Source: Paulownia fortunei (Eukaryota > Streptophyta > Magnoliopsida > Lamiales > Paulowniaceae). From it: a stretch of DNA of 64,000 nt. The notes beneath the pieces were generated by a model, which saw only the letters and a list, made by a program, of their open reading frames with translations, did no database searches and was not told where the DNA came from. Below are positions 12,875 through 23,761 of this stretch, piece after piece. The stretch covers positions 15,761,799-15,825,798 of the forward strand of contig CM033108.1 of NCBI GenBank assembly GCA_019321725.1, given 5' to 3'. Position 1 is the stretch's first letter. Every line of letters starts with the position of its first letter. The translations under genes and the position numbers were made by a program.

Positions 12875-13830
12875 ATGACACCAAAAAGGAAGACAATAGA
12901 TGATCATGAGGGCAATCATGGTTTGGTGAATAATTTAACTAATATCATTCAACAACAGACTAGAATGCATGGTGATCAAATACAACAATTGTTGGATATG
13001 CAATAAAGAAACAAAGAACAAAATTAGTGACTTCCTCCACCACAAGCTCAATATGATACTTCACAAGCTATATATGAGAAATTTAGAAAGATGGAGCCTG
13101 TTGATTTTAATGGTGGGTTTGATCCTATGGTTGCAGAGGAATGGGTAAAATCATTCGATACTATCTTTGATTACATGTGAATTGATAATGTTGAGAAGGT
13201 ACTCTGTGTAATTTTCTTGTTGAAGAAAGATGCTAGAACCTGGTGGGAAAGAGCTAAACTTGCAGTGAATATGGAAGAGCTAACTTGGGAGAGATTTAAA
13301 ACAATCTTTTATGATAAGTATTTCACCAGGGATGCTAGGTCACTCAAAGTAAATGAATTATTGGAGTAAAAACAAGGAGGGATGTCTGTATGTCATTATG
13401 CGAGAAAATTTGAAGAGGGTTGCAAGTATGTGCCATACATCGCCAGAGACAACAATGAGAAGATGGATCATTTCTTGAGGGGCCTTAATCCTAAAATTAG
13501 AAGAGATGTGAGAATGTCTTCAACAATAGAGTTTAGGGAACTTGAGGATAAGGCTTTGATGGCTGACTTAGATAAGAAAGAGATTCAGAATTTCCATCAA
13601 CAAAAAGAGCAAGTATTCACTCCAAGAAATGTAAACCAGTGGAAGAAAGGAGAGCAAAAATCAAGCCAAGGGAATGAAAAACATCCTAGAGTTGGGTAGA
13701 CTTCTACTACAGTTGAAAGGCCTAAATGTGCTAAATGTGGGAAGAATGATTTTGGGGAATATTTTAGTAGTACTAATCGTTTCTTTAAGTGTAAAAAGCC
13801 TGGACATATAACAAAGGATTACCCAATAGT
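12875..13830 (+). pseudogene. A1 gag (capsid/nucleocapsid) remnant
   Basis: The ATG at 12875 opens [17 protein letters not shown] retrotransposon gag domain follows from about 13090 ([18 protein letters not shown], then [10 protein letters not shown], then [14 protein letters not shown]), continuing to 13700 ([17 protein letters not shown]). Gag would form the cytoplasmic virus-like particle. Stops occur at 13002 (caa to taa), 13177 and 13366, and at the end of the 13382-13699 frame. The zinc knuckle near 13780-13830 reads FFKCKKPGHITKDYP: the first and last Cys of the CCHC pattern are Phe and Tyr, so zinc binding is lost. Confidence 0.88.
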
Positions 13831-13859
13831 ACAGGGGAGAGTATATGCAATGACACAAA

Positions 13860-14160
13860 AACAAGTTGATGCAGATGCTTCCGTAGTCACAGGAACTATT
13901 TTAATTTCTGGGATACCTGTAATTACATTGATAGATTCTGGGTCTACGCATTCATTTACAAATTAGTGATAGGACTCTCTATGCAGATCTTGTTGTTTTA
14001 CCAATGCCAAATTTTGAGGTTATTCTGGGTATGGATTGGCTTACCAAATATCATGCAACAATTGATTGTAACAAGAAGATTGTGATTTTCAACCACTTGG
14101 GGAAGAACAGTTTGTGTTTAGTGGTACCTCATTCTCATTATCTTTACTAATTATAACTAT
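13860..14160 (+). pseudogene. A1 aspartic protease remnant with internal deletion
   Basis: The active-site region IDSGSTHSFT is at about 13929-13958. It is followed directly by SDRTLYADLVVLPMPNFE and VILGMDWL, which in full-length relatives lie some 50 residues further on. The flap region is therefore deleted near 13960. The same deletion is present in A2 at about 60700. The frame then breaks near 14100. Confidence 0.8.
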
Positions 14161-14199
14161 TTTGAAAGCTCAAAAGATGTTAAATAAAGGTTGTGTTGG

Positions 14200-15115
14200 A
14201 TATTTGGCAAGTATTCTGGACACTTTAGTCAAAACACAATTAAAGCCAGAAAATGTAGATGTGGTTTAAGAATTTCTTGAGGCATTCCCAGATGATTTAC
14301 CAAGATTGCCACTGGATCGAGAGATTAAATTTGTGATTCATGTTATGCGATGAACTACTCCTATTTCTAAAGCATCATACTGAACGGCACCAACAAAATT
14401 GAAAGAGTTAAAAGTTCAATTGCAAGAATTGCTTGATAAGGCTTTTATTTGCCCCAGTTATTCTCCTTAGGGAGCACTTATATTGTTCGTAAAAAATAAG
14501 GATTGTACATTATTGTTGTGCATTGATTATGGAGAATTGAATAAAGTAATAATCAAGAATAACTATCCATTTCCAAGAATAGATGATTTATTTGATCAAT
14601 TGCAGGGAGCATTAATATTTTCTAAGATTAATTTGCGCTTTGGGTATCATCAATTGAAAATCAAGGAAGAAGACATACAAAAGACTGCATTTCGAACAAG
14701 GTATGGACATTATGAATTTCAAGTGATGCCCTTCGATTTAACCAATGCCTCTGCAACTTTTATGGATCTAATGAATAGGGTGTTCAAACAATATCTCGAT
14801 AAATTGTGATTATGTTTATTGATGATATCTTAATTTATTCACATGATAAAGAAGAGCACAAGGAACATTTGAAGATTGTGCTGCAAGTTCTTATGGAAAA
14901 GCAGTTGTCTGCTAAATTCAAGAAATGCGAATTTTGGCTTGAGCAAGTGGTATTCCTAGGTCATATAGTATCCAAGAATGGTATTTCTTTTGATCCAGGA
15001 AAGGTAGAAGTTGTCATTAAGTGGCCAACACCAACAAATGTATCAGAAGTAAGGAATTTCTTAGGATTAGCAGGGTAATATTGGCGATTTGTTCAGTTTT
15101 TAATATGACGTTCTT
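14200..15115 (+). pseudogene. A1 reverse transcriptase remnant
   Basis: RVT_1 domain of a chromovirus. A linker with FPDDLPRLP at about 14287 is followed by the palm motifs: [35 protein letters not shown], then [19 protein letters not shown], then [10 protein letters not shown] (the FIDD form of the YxDD box) at 14812, ending at FLGLAG (15061-15078). The catalytic Asp of motif A is Asn (codon 14630-14632). Stops at 14353, 14467 and 14807 and a deletion of about 55 bases near 15095 (compare A2 near 61510-61565) make it inactive. Confidence 0.9.
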
Positions 15116-15660
15116 GTAGGCCGATGCTTGTGAAAGAAGTTTTCAAGAACTAAAACATAAATTGACTACAACTCCTATTCTTACCATTCCAATAGGAACT
15201 GGTGGATTTGTGGTGTATAGTGACGTTTTAAAAAAAGGTTTAGGTGTTGTTTTGATGTAAAATGGAAAGGTTATTGCCTATGCTTTAAAGCAATTGAAGA
15301 AGTATGAAAAGAATTATCCAACCCGTGACTTGGAACTTACTGCGGTGGTTTTTACTTTAAAAATTTGAAGACATTATTTGTATGGTGAGAAGTGTGAGAT
15401 TTATACAGATCACAAAAGTTTGAAGTACTTCTTTACCTAAAAAGAACTGAATATGAGACAAAGAAGATGGTTAGAACCTGTGAAGGATTATGATTGTGTG
15501 ATCAACTATCATCTTGGTAAAGTGAATGTGGATGTAGTTGCATTGAGCAGAAAATCCACGTCTTCACTTTTTGTCATAGAAAAGTTAATATTATTATACT
15601 TGCAAAGATTAGAGCTTGAAATTGTACCTAAAGGGAAAAAGTGTTCATTGTCAATCTTAG
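15116..15660 (+). pseudogene. A1 RNase H remnant
   Basis: RT-linked RNase H of a gypsy element: TGGFVVYSD near 15200, [12 protein letters not shown] near 15330, then [13 protein letters not shown] and [14 protein letters not shown], ending at ALSRKS. Stops arise by single transitions: caa to taa at 15257 and 15438, and tgg to tga at 15366. The first Asp, Glu and second Asp of the active site are present, but the protein is broken. Confidence 0.88.
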
Positions 15661-16477
15661 TGTTGAACCCTACACTTCAAGATAGAATTAAAGAAGGTTA
15701 AAAGGTGGATATGCATTTGTGTAGATTGAAAAGAATGATTGGAGCTAGAAAAAGGCTAGACTTCTCTATTACTGATGATGAAATTATTTGATATAAAGGG
15801 AGACTCTGTGTGCCATTTGACAAGGCTATGAAAGCAAACAATTTAAAAGAAGCTCGTACTACTCCTTACTCGGTACACCCAAGTAGCACAAAAATATATA
15901 AGGACTTCCAACAACATTATTAGTGGCTTAAAATGAAGAGAGATATAGCAAAATTTATGGCTGAATGTCTAACTTGTTAACAAATTAAGATTGAACATCA
16001 AAGACTATCAGGGTTGTTGAAACCTTTGCTAATTCTAGAGTGGAAATGGGAGCACATTACAATGGACTTTGTGCTTGGATTACCTGGAACACTAAAGGGG
16101 CATAATTCTATGATTGTTGATAGATTAACTAAATCATCCCATTTTCTTCCAATGAAATCCACATATAATATGGACTAGTACGCTCAACAATATATTAAAG
16201 AGATAGTCAGGTTACATGGGGTTCCAGTTTTAATAGTGTCCGATAGAGATCCTAAGTTTACATCTACATTTTGGATAAGCTTACACGGTGCTCTGGGAAT
16301 GAAACTTGCATTTAGTACATCATTTCATCCAGAAAGTGATGGGCAATCAGAGAAGGTTATTCAGATATTAGAGGATATGTTAATAGCTTATGTGCTAGAC
16401 TTTCAAGGGAGTTGGGATGCGAAACTTCCATTAGTGGAATTTACTTATAATAATAGCTACTAATCAACAATTGGAAT
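15661..16477 (+). pseudogene. A1 integrase remnant, cut by LTR insertion
   Basis: An HHCC region at about 15850-15985 has the first His replaced by Arg (EARTTPYSVHPS), and a stop follows CLTC. The rve core keeps its three acidic residues: Asp in MDFVLGLP (16065), Asp in VSDRDPKF (16242) and Glu in QILEDML (16371). The domain stops after NSY at 16460 and STIG at 16473. There a reverse family-A LTR has inserted between bases that are contiguous in A2 (62875-62885). The integrase tail, chromodomain and 3' LTR are missing, probably beyond the assembly gap. Confidence 0.9.
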
Positions 16478-18705
16478 TGTAACAGCCCTTAACCTAACTG
16501 CAGAGCCTAAACAAGCTGATACAGTTAAGTTAAGAAATGTTAATTTTTTTCATCAATACTAAAGTTATGGTTTTAATAAAAGTTCAAATTTTTAGCTATA
16601 AGAGAGAGCTTGAATCATTTTAAAGACACTATATACATATATCAAAACTGAGTACATCTATTTACAAAATCATAACAAAGTGGCTTATTTAAAAACAAAA
16701 CAGAGTTTTCAAAATAAACTACAAAACAGGTCGAAGCATGGCATATGAACAAATCTCTGTCCGGCCGCTCTATAGACTCAGTCAACCTCTAGACCTGTAC
16801 ATTTCCACCTACATCACATGAATCTAATGAGCTAAAGGCTCAGTAAGGTGAAACTGATATAATAACAAATAGCGTACATACAAATCACATAAATGATTAA
16901 ATGCAATATTCAATTTAATAACTTTCTTTCATAAATCATTCTTTAGGGCCCTTGAAGTGTGGTACCTAATTAAATAGCGATAGACCGTGGTATTCGGAAC
17001 CTGTTCATAATGATTGGCCAATAAGACAAATAATACGGGGTTTCCATACTTAATTTTTCAACCTCAGATATTAGCCGTATTCTATCTCATTCATTGTGGC
17101 TTTCCTATACCAGTTTTTCAACCTCAAGTATTTGCTATCATTTATTGGGTTCACCAATCCCTTCCGCATCCCTTGTCTACCCGACCATCAATCAAGTACT
17201 ATACTTCTTTTTCAAAAACATCATTATATCCTTAATAGTATCATGCTTCACAAACCATAAATGCATCAAACATTACATCATTTCACAAATAATAACAATC
17301 ACATTAAAACATGAACAACATTATATGATTCTTGTGATACAGCAAATGAAAGCTTCAACTTACCTCAAGTCCACTTTATGCTAAGTGAAAAGGCCAATCC
17401 CTTTGGAAGATAGGATGTGTTAAAGGCCTAACATAATCAAATCATGTACCATTTAATATCCTTTTTATAAATCATTTAGTCTATTCTAGTGAAAGTTTAT
17501 ATACACTTTTCAATCTTTTGTAAAGAATTACATATCAATTACATAACCTTAAAAACAATGCATACTTCATATTTTATTACTAATTCAAGACATTAAACAT
17601 TAGGGCAACCATTAAATAACTAATAATTCAAATATAATTATTAGGGCAGCCCCTAAAATATGAACACAATCCAAATTAAAATAATGTAAACTTGATTCTA
17701 ATTTAAATTGATTCTAACCTTCAATTAAGCAAAATAATTGCTATTGTTTTCAATCATTCAAAGAAACTTCCAAACACAATATAAGCATTACAAAATCAAT
17801 AGAAACAAGTAAATTAAACAATTTCACAAGACTATCAATTTTGCTAAAAATTAGCTTAACTAGCTTGGTTTTGGCTTCATGTGTAACTTACTTAAGTTTT
17901 CAATCATACAAAAGCATACTAAAACATGTAACCATCCAAAATACTATAAATTCATCATAAAAAATATTGAAAAAGAATATACCTTGATTAAGTTGGATTT
18001 AAACTTCAATATCAATGGTTTTCAAGCTTAAAAGGATGGAAACTTGTTCTAACTTGTGTTCTATGGATTTCTATGGATTGAATTTAATTTTTGTGAGTAT
18101 GAGAGTGTAGAAATTTGGGAGAAACTTAGGAGAATAAGGGCTGGTCATTTTGAGGTGCTTCCACAAGAAATATGGATGAAAATGATTTATTTGACCTTTC
18201 TAAAAGAGGTAAGTCAAGGGTGATGATTGGTTGCATCATGCTTGGTAGCTTCTCATGCCAAAATCCACGTTCATGGGCTAAAGAGATGACAAAAATTGAT
18301 GCTTTTATGTTATAATCAAGTGCAATGCGGTTTAGAATGGTTTTATGTAACCTAGTCAACCAACCAATCAAATTGCACCATTGTGCATACTTTTAGTTCT
18401 TAGCCAAATGTAACATATTTCAAGTAAATATTTAGGTAATTGCTTTAGCATATAACTAGTATGGAGCAATACAAATAATTTATTTCATGGCCATTCAACA
18501 CATCAATCTTCCTTAACCAAGATACCGAGCTTTTCATTGCAAAAAGAGCACTTAAGGAATATGTTAAATCAAGAAATGAAAGTTTGATCTCATATTTCAT
18601 GTACTAATGCATGTTAAATCATAAATGAAGCATATAATAACAATTATTCATGTTTGTGCAATCATGCTATTTGTATACTATAATTCAATAATGCACATTG
18701 ATTAG
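16478..18705 (-). repeat. Family-A LTR, reverse, inserted in A1 integrase; right end in gap
   Basis: Starts TGTAACAGCCC, the reverse complement of the family-A LTR 3' end, and matches 58378-60665 (-) along its length. About 60-100 bases before its expected GGGCATTACA end it runs into the N gap. The five bases before it (ggaat) would be the target duplication, but the other copy is hidden. Two open frames recur in other family-A copies: 17014-17235/17094-17384 (+) and 18126-18371 (-). Whether it is a solo LTR or one end of a full element cannot be told. Confidence 0.9.
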
Positions 18706-18805
18706 NNNNNNNNNNNNNNNNNNNNNNNNNNNNNNNNNNNNNNNNNNNNNNNNNNNNNNNNNNNNNNNNNNNNNNNNNNNNNNNNNNNNNNNNNNNNNNN
18801 NNNNN
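18706..18805. other. Assembly gap (100 N)
   Basis: Exactly 100 N bases, a standard placeholder of unknown true length. It separates a family-A LTR from unrelated sequence, so A1's 3' half and the rest of E may have been lost or misplaced here. Confidence 0.99.
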
Positions 18806-19245
18806 TTGAGATCATTGTCTTGACGTTGTATAATTTGTTCTCCTTGAATTTTTGCAAAGCCTAGGAGCTTGTTGCCGATGCCTAAGCACCTGAAGCTCTG
18901 TTCTTGAATCTGAAATAAGGCAATTCCCATTTATCTAGCCTTATCAATCCTTGACCTTCTTTTGGGAGCTTTCCAATATGAGTGAATGTGGACGAAAGTC
19001 CCACCGCAACTTGATTCCCATTGCGACATATATTTGTGAATGTAATGGACATCACTCATTGGAAGAGCTTTTTTATTTTTTTTATTTTTTTTAATAACGA
19101 GTTTTTAGAGTTGCCAATGACCCTTGTCTGTGTCATGAAGCAGATTAATGATAACAAGAGCATCCAATTCAACCTAAACCCTATGGTTACCTTGTTGAAG
19201 GTACCATTCTAGACCCTTCATCAAAGCATATAACTCAGGCATATA
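18806..19245 (-). pseudogene. RNase H (RVT_3-type) remnant, as in LINEs
   Basis: On the minus strand, across two frames: MPELYALMKGLEWYLQQGN (about 19190-19245), VELDALVIINLLH with an active-site Asp (about 19140-19178), then a basic NGNQVAVGLSS stretch (about 18990-19025) and GLIRLDKWELPYFRF (about 18905-18950). The order and wording match the RVT_3 RNase H at the C-terminus of many plant non-LTR retrotransposons and some cellular RNase H-like proteins. The Asp of the usual VAD motif is replaced (VAV). The gap removes whatever followed. Confidence 0.6.
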
Positions 19246-19269
19246 AATTAGTGGCATCATCATCAAATT

Positions 19270-19303
19270 TATTATATATATATATACACACACACACACA
19301 CAA
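19270..19303. repeat. (TA)n(CA)n microsatellite
   Basis: A compound dinucleotide run, TA units followed by CA units. The surrounding 19246-19433 is AT-rich and I see nothing else in it. Confidence 0.95.
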
Positions 19304-19433
19304 GAGCAAATATATATTTTTTCTTTTTTTCCAATAATAATTTTTGTCTTGACATATATCGTTATTTGTATTGTTGAAATTTTATTGTATTTGCACGAAT
19401 TAATAGATATTTTTGGCTTCATTCATAGAGAGG

Positions 19434-20106
19434 TGTTATTTGTATTAACCTTTCTAAGGTGATGCGCGTTGGAAAGGATCTTTATAAATGAAAGTAAATA
19501 TTCAAAGATATGAATCACATATTCATACATAAATTAATCGAATACACCTATGCACAATAAAATTATATCGATTCACACGTCCTGAACTAACATCGTCTAT
19601 AAGTCTCTTTTTGATCGAACCACAAATATATTTTCAAAATTCATTTATTTCAATCAACTAGGACTATGCCTTACTCACGGTTATTCACGTCTTACCCACC
19701 TCAATTCCCTCTTAAATCCTTGGAGTTCTAATATGACCAAGACGTGGCCCAATCAAGCAAGGCTTAATAAGGTGACTTAGAGAGGTTTGTATGATAAATC
19801 CAACCCAATGGGTCTAAAAGATCTATTTGGTGCATGCACTGCTATACATCGGATAATCACGCTTTTACAAAAATCTATAAGTACCTAATTTCCCAACTTT
19901 TCTAAGGTATGAGAATCATTCTACACTTTCTACAATCTAAATTTTCTTTCTAAGATTACGAATTTCTCTCTGGTTTTGACTTTTACGTCAGAAGGTCTTC
20001 ACCGGACAAACCCTTGGCATCCCTAGAACTTGTTTGTGACATAGGCAGCAATCCACTTTGAAGGAGAAATCCAACTTGGGGTTCAATAAATCGAGGTGAT
20101 ACTGCA
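19434..20106 (+). repeat. 5' LTR of a Tat-type gypsy element
   Basis: Ends ...gatactgca just before a gypsy PBS. It contains a TATA-like box near 19876 and a pyrimidine-rich tail, with the phrase gaaggtcttcaccgg near 19991 that resembles Tat-type LTR ends. The left end (TGTTATTTG at 19434) is the best TG candidate but was not checked against a second LTR, so the start is uncertain. The 3' LTR of this element is not in the window. Confidence 0.5.
19876..19883 (+). promoter_or_regulatory. Possible TATA box in the Tat-type LTR
   Basis: tataagta lies about 230 bases before the LTR end, a plausible place for the start of the element's genomic RNA. Judged by sequence and position only. Confidence 0.35.
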
Positions 20107-20109
20107 TTA

Positions 20110-20130
20110 TTTTTGGCATCGTTTGTGGGA
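20110..20130 (+). other. Primer-binding site of the Tat-type element
   Basis: tttttggcatcgtttgtggga is a one-to-two-base variant of the TTTGGCGCCGT...GTGGGA site found in Tat-lineage gypsy elements, four bases after the LTR end. It fixes the orientation as forward. Confidence 0.75.
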
Positions 20131-20204
20131 AAATCCTACCTGAACACTGAGGATGTAAACCAAATCTAGAGTTTCCAGAGAAGTTAGCGCTCAAAGCGCA
20201 CCGC

Positions 20205-21560
20205 ATGTTGAATATATCAATAGGAATGCAAAAAATCAATATCCACCTCCGCCTAGGCGAGATCAACCACAACATCCCCAACCTATTGATCCCCCCAGCC
20301 TGCGATCTTCCAAATTACATAGGAATTCCTAAGGATTATGATCGAAGTTGCTACAACTGCTACCACTTAAGTAGTAGCTCAATATGTCGAGAACCAACAT
20401 CGAGCAGAGCCCCATCCATCTTCTCATCAAAGCTAGGATTCCACTCCGACTCCTAAGAGAACAGGGCTAAGGCATGAAGAAATTGAAAGTGAATGAGGTG
20501 TTCATGCAAATATGAGTAGTTAGGCCTCACCCCCTATTGCAAATATAAGACCATGACTGAGGCGTAAAGGAATTGTAGGAGAATGAGGCATTCATGTAGA
20601 GGCTAATAGTCGAGCTTCACCTCTCATTCCAAACGTAAGGCCATGCCCAAGATTGAAGAGCATAGAGGTGAAGAAGGAGGTCCTTGCGTAAGCATAGCTA
20701 GCTGAGTTTCACTCCCAGTAGCAAACATCAAATCTAGGGAAGGCATAAAATGATTGCCCTATATGCTTTCCATTCTTCTATCTGACATGCAAGGGCGCGT
20801 AATAGAATGTCTTCCACTCACGATCGTACCCCCAAAGTGAAGCTCATTTACTACTGCTATCCTAGCAGAGTCCTTGCCAATAGGATTCGAAGTTGCGAAC
20901 CTCAATGAATTTGAGCGATAGGAGACCCAAACATGACTTGAATAAATTTTTCACCAAGGCTGATCTTTATGACCTAAATGATGCAACATTTTGCAAGATC
21001 TTCCAAACCACGCTCACCAAACGTGCGTTGTCCTAGTTTAACCAATTGCGCGCTAGTAGCATAACCAACTTTGAGCAGTTGACGCATATATTCTTACATC
21101 TATTCTCAATAAATCACAAGTATCCTAAGACCACGACTTATTTATTTTCAATCACACAACGAGAAGGAGAGTCACTATGTAATTATGTTATGTATTTTAT
21201 TGAAGCTGTACACAAGGTCCCATATGTTCATCATGAACTATTGGCTCGGATAATGCAACAAAACCTCCGTCATGGGAGATTCAAAGAGTCCATAGTTGGA
21301 AAATCACCAAACATTCTAGAAGAATTGCTACCATGGGCTGAAAAGTTCATTATAATTGAGGAGACCTTTGGTGTCGTTACCCCAGTAAAGAGAAAATACC
21401 AAGAAAAAGAAAAATTTGAGGGAAGAAAGAAAGAGGAAATGAGGCACATCGCTCCTCCTCGATACAATAATTATGCTATTCTTAGAGCTAGGATGTCGGA
21501 GATACTGGTTGTAGCTGAACAAAAAGACTTAGTCAGCCATCTCAACCTATAAAGGAGAGC
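20205..21560 (+). pseudogene. Tat-type gag remnant
   Basis: The leader and gag N-terminus are poorly preserved (20205-20900). The retrotransposon gag domain runs from about 20935 (NKFFTKADLYDLNDATFCK) through FNQLRASSITNFEQLTHIF to ESLCNYVMYFIEAVHKV, then LRHGRFKESIVGKSP and LEELLPWAEKFIIIEE. The longest open part is 21046-21552. A stop at 21037 sits where the family usually has Trp. Near-duplicate phrases at 20450-20710 (three variants of a roughly 120-base segment with cat-gaggcat) suggest a tandem repeat in the gag linker. Confidence 0.82.
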
Positions 21561-22410
21561 TCTGAATAATAGAGGTCTAATAGTCAAAGTTAGGAGTAAG
21601 AGAAGTAAGTGGCAATAAGAGAGCAGCTAGGGAATGTTATGCTAACATCTTACGCAGAGCTAATAGTCAATTGAGGCGACAAGAAGGAAATGATGTCACT
21701 ATGGATAAAGAAAAATAAAAGGTTGTGCTTTCCTTAGAAGATGGGTCAACTACTGATGCAACGACTAAGAAAAAGAAAAAGAAGCTTGCTAAAGCAAGAT
21801 TGGAGGCAATCAAAGAGCTCAAGATCATAAAATTGATATTAGGTGATTCACCAAAGGTAACAAGAATTGGGGCCAGTTTAGAGCCATTGGTAGAGAAAAC
21901 CTTAGTTGCTTTCCTTAGAGAAAATATTAAAGTTTTTGCCTGGGGGATGAATGATTTGTTAGATATCCCCCTAGAAGTAATAACACATCTTCTCAACATT
22001 GATCCCAATATGAGACTAGTAAAATAAAGAAATAGGACGTTTGGAGCAAAAAGAAGTAAACAAATTAAGGAAGAGGTTGAAAAATTATTGGCCGCAAAAA
22101 ACATCTGCCTCGTTACTTACCCTGATTGGTTGGCTAATGTCGTCTTGGTACCCAAGCCCAATAGAAAGTGGCGCCTTTGCATAGACTTCATCAATTTGAA
22201 TAAGGCATATCTAAAGGATCTATTACCGCTTCCTTTCATTGACTTGTTAGTGGATCCCACTTTAGGATGCGAGCTACTCAACTTCCTAGATGCTTACCAA
22301 GGTTATAATAAGATGCAGTTAGCACTTGAAGATCAAGAGCATATAAGCTTTGTCACAAATGAAGGCATTTACTGCTATCTAGTAAGGCATTTTGGTTTGA
22401 GACAGATAAC
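21561..22410 (+). pseudogene. Tat-type protease/RT remnant, RT truncated
   Basis: The protease is unreadable. From about 21760 there is a Lys-rich linker, then LRENIKVFAWGMNDL and the RT start: EEVEKLLAAKNICLVTYPDW, LANVVLVPKPNRKWRLCIDF, NLNKAYLKDLLPLP, ELLNFLDAYQGYNKMQL (palm motif A, Asp present) and FGLRQ at about 22390-22404. The reading then passes directly into integrase. The YxDD box, thumb, RNase H and the first half of integrase have been deleted. Confidence 0.85.
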
Positions 22411-23051
22411 AATACTTAATTTTAGAGAGCTCAGATTCGCTAATGGTGCTACAATATTTCAATCAAATAGTTCTTCACTTTAGTAGGAAATCCCCAAGCA
22501 AGCAGACAAATTGAAGTAACAAACTATACCATATTATAGGACCTCAAAACAAGACTTAGTGCTACCAAAGGAGCTTGGGTAGATGAGCTCCCCAATGTAT
22601 TTTGGGCTTATTGAAGCACTCCCCAAACCTCTATTGGGGAATCACCATTCAGCCTAACGTATGGAACAGAAGCAGTAGCCCCAACAGAGATAGGAGAACT
22701 TTCTTGTGCAGTGAAGCAATACTCCTCCAAGCTCAAAATGAAGCACTATGGGTAAACTTTGACCTCATGGAAGAACTTAGGGAGAAGGCATATAGACGTG
22801 TTGTGATGTACAGAGCAAGAATGGCGAGAGCTTACAACTGCAAAGTATGCCCTAAAACCTTATAAGTTAGAGATTTAGTTTTATGGAAGGTAGACATTAC
22901 CCGCCAGCTTGGAAAGCCAGGCCCCAAGTGGGAGGGACCCTGTAAGGTGGTTGAAGTAGTGAATGCCAGAGCATATCACTTGCAACACTTGGATGGCAAA
23001 GGTGCACTACGAACTTGGAATGTGGCTAATCTTGGGAAATATTTTCAATGA
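22411..23051 (+). pseudogene. Tat-type integrase C-terminal remnant
   Basis: Begins in the integrase core just before GNPQASRQIEVTNYTI (22488). It continues GAWVDELPNVFWAY, ESPFSLTYGTEAVAPTEIG (about 22640-22700), RARMARAYN (22818) and a final GPCKVVEVV...LRTWNVANLGKYFQ ending with a stop at 23049. The first part of the core with its catalytic Asps is gone. Frame changes occur near 22610 and 22760. The C-terminus ends where Tat polyproteins normally end and there is no chromodomain, as expected for this lineage. Confidence 0.85.
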
Positions 23052-23761
23052 TTGTTTAATTTCATACTTGGGAGTTTTCTATCTTTCATTTACTTTTTTA
23101 TGGAAAGACTCACCTTTGAAGGTTCATCTTGATCTTCATACTTGCATTGTATAAAATGAGTATTTCCCATTGTGAGGAAATAATGATGAATAAAGTGCTT
23201 CATGTTTTACTTAGCTATGTTTATTGAAATGAAATAGTAGAATTCTTTTTTACTTATTTATGATTTAGTTACATAGTCATGGTACTCGCTAAAATAATTA
23301 TACAATAAAGGCCCCAAAGCTTGATGAGTTCATTTGTGGTCATCATAGAGCTTGGTCATCTTGACCCCAAAACCCCATAACTTGATTTTTCATGAGGTCT
23401 AACAACATAAAACATCCTGGAATAATCCTTCATCCCTTGGAGTTAGCCTCTTTCATTTTTCAAGTGATTAAGAGAATTCCCTCGAGAGGAAGCACTTGAG
23501 CAATCATATTTTGATTCTTGTTGTGATGAAGTTCATCACATCAATATCCAATAAAATAAAAAATAGGATGAGGAAAAGTAAAGACAAAAACATCAAATAC
23601 TTCAAATTCCATTAGAATACTAAATGCCCATCTGATACGATGGAGGAATTTCATACTACAGAATTAAACAATCAAAGTGGCTAAGTTTGAAGACATGGCA
23701 TACATGCCCAACAAGAATCATCCTATCTGATAAAGCAAAATGAAAGATCATTCTCTAAAAA
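23052..23761 (+). other. 3' untranslated zone of the Tat-type element
   Basis: No coding signal on either strand that I can support. It lies between the pol stop and the solo LTR A insertion. The same zone resumes at 26061 with the antisense gene, which fits the long non-coding zone between pol and 3' LTR in Tat elements. Confidence 0.5.

Noticed and set aside
12664..12903. 79-codon frame over the A1 primer-binding site
   Set aside because: It starts in the last bases of the LTR and runs over the PBS and gag start; not a gene.
18806..18960. MADS-box K-domain fragment
   Set aside because: One frame has a Gln/Lys-rich look, but the order of RNase H motifs further along the minus strand explains the region better.
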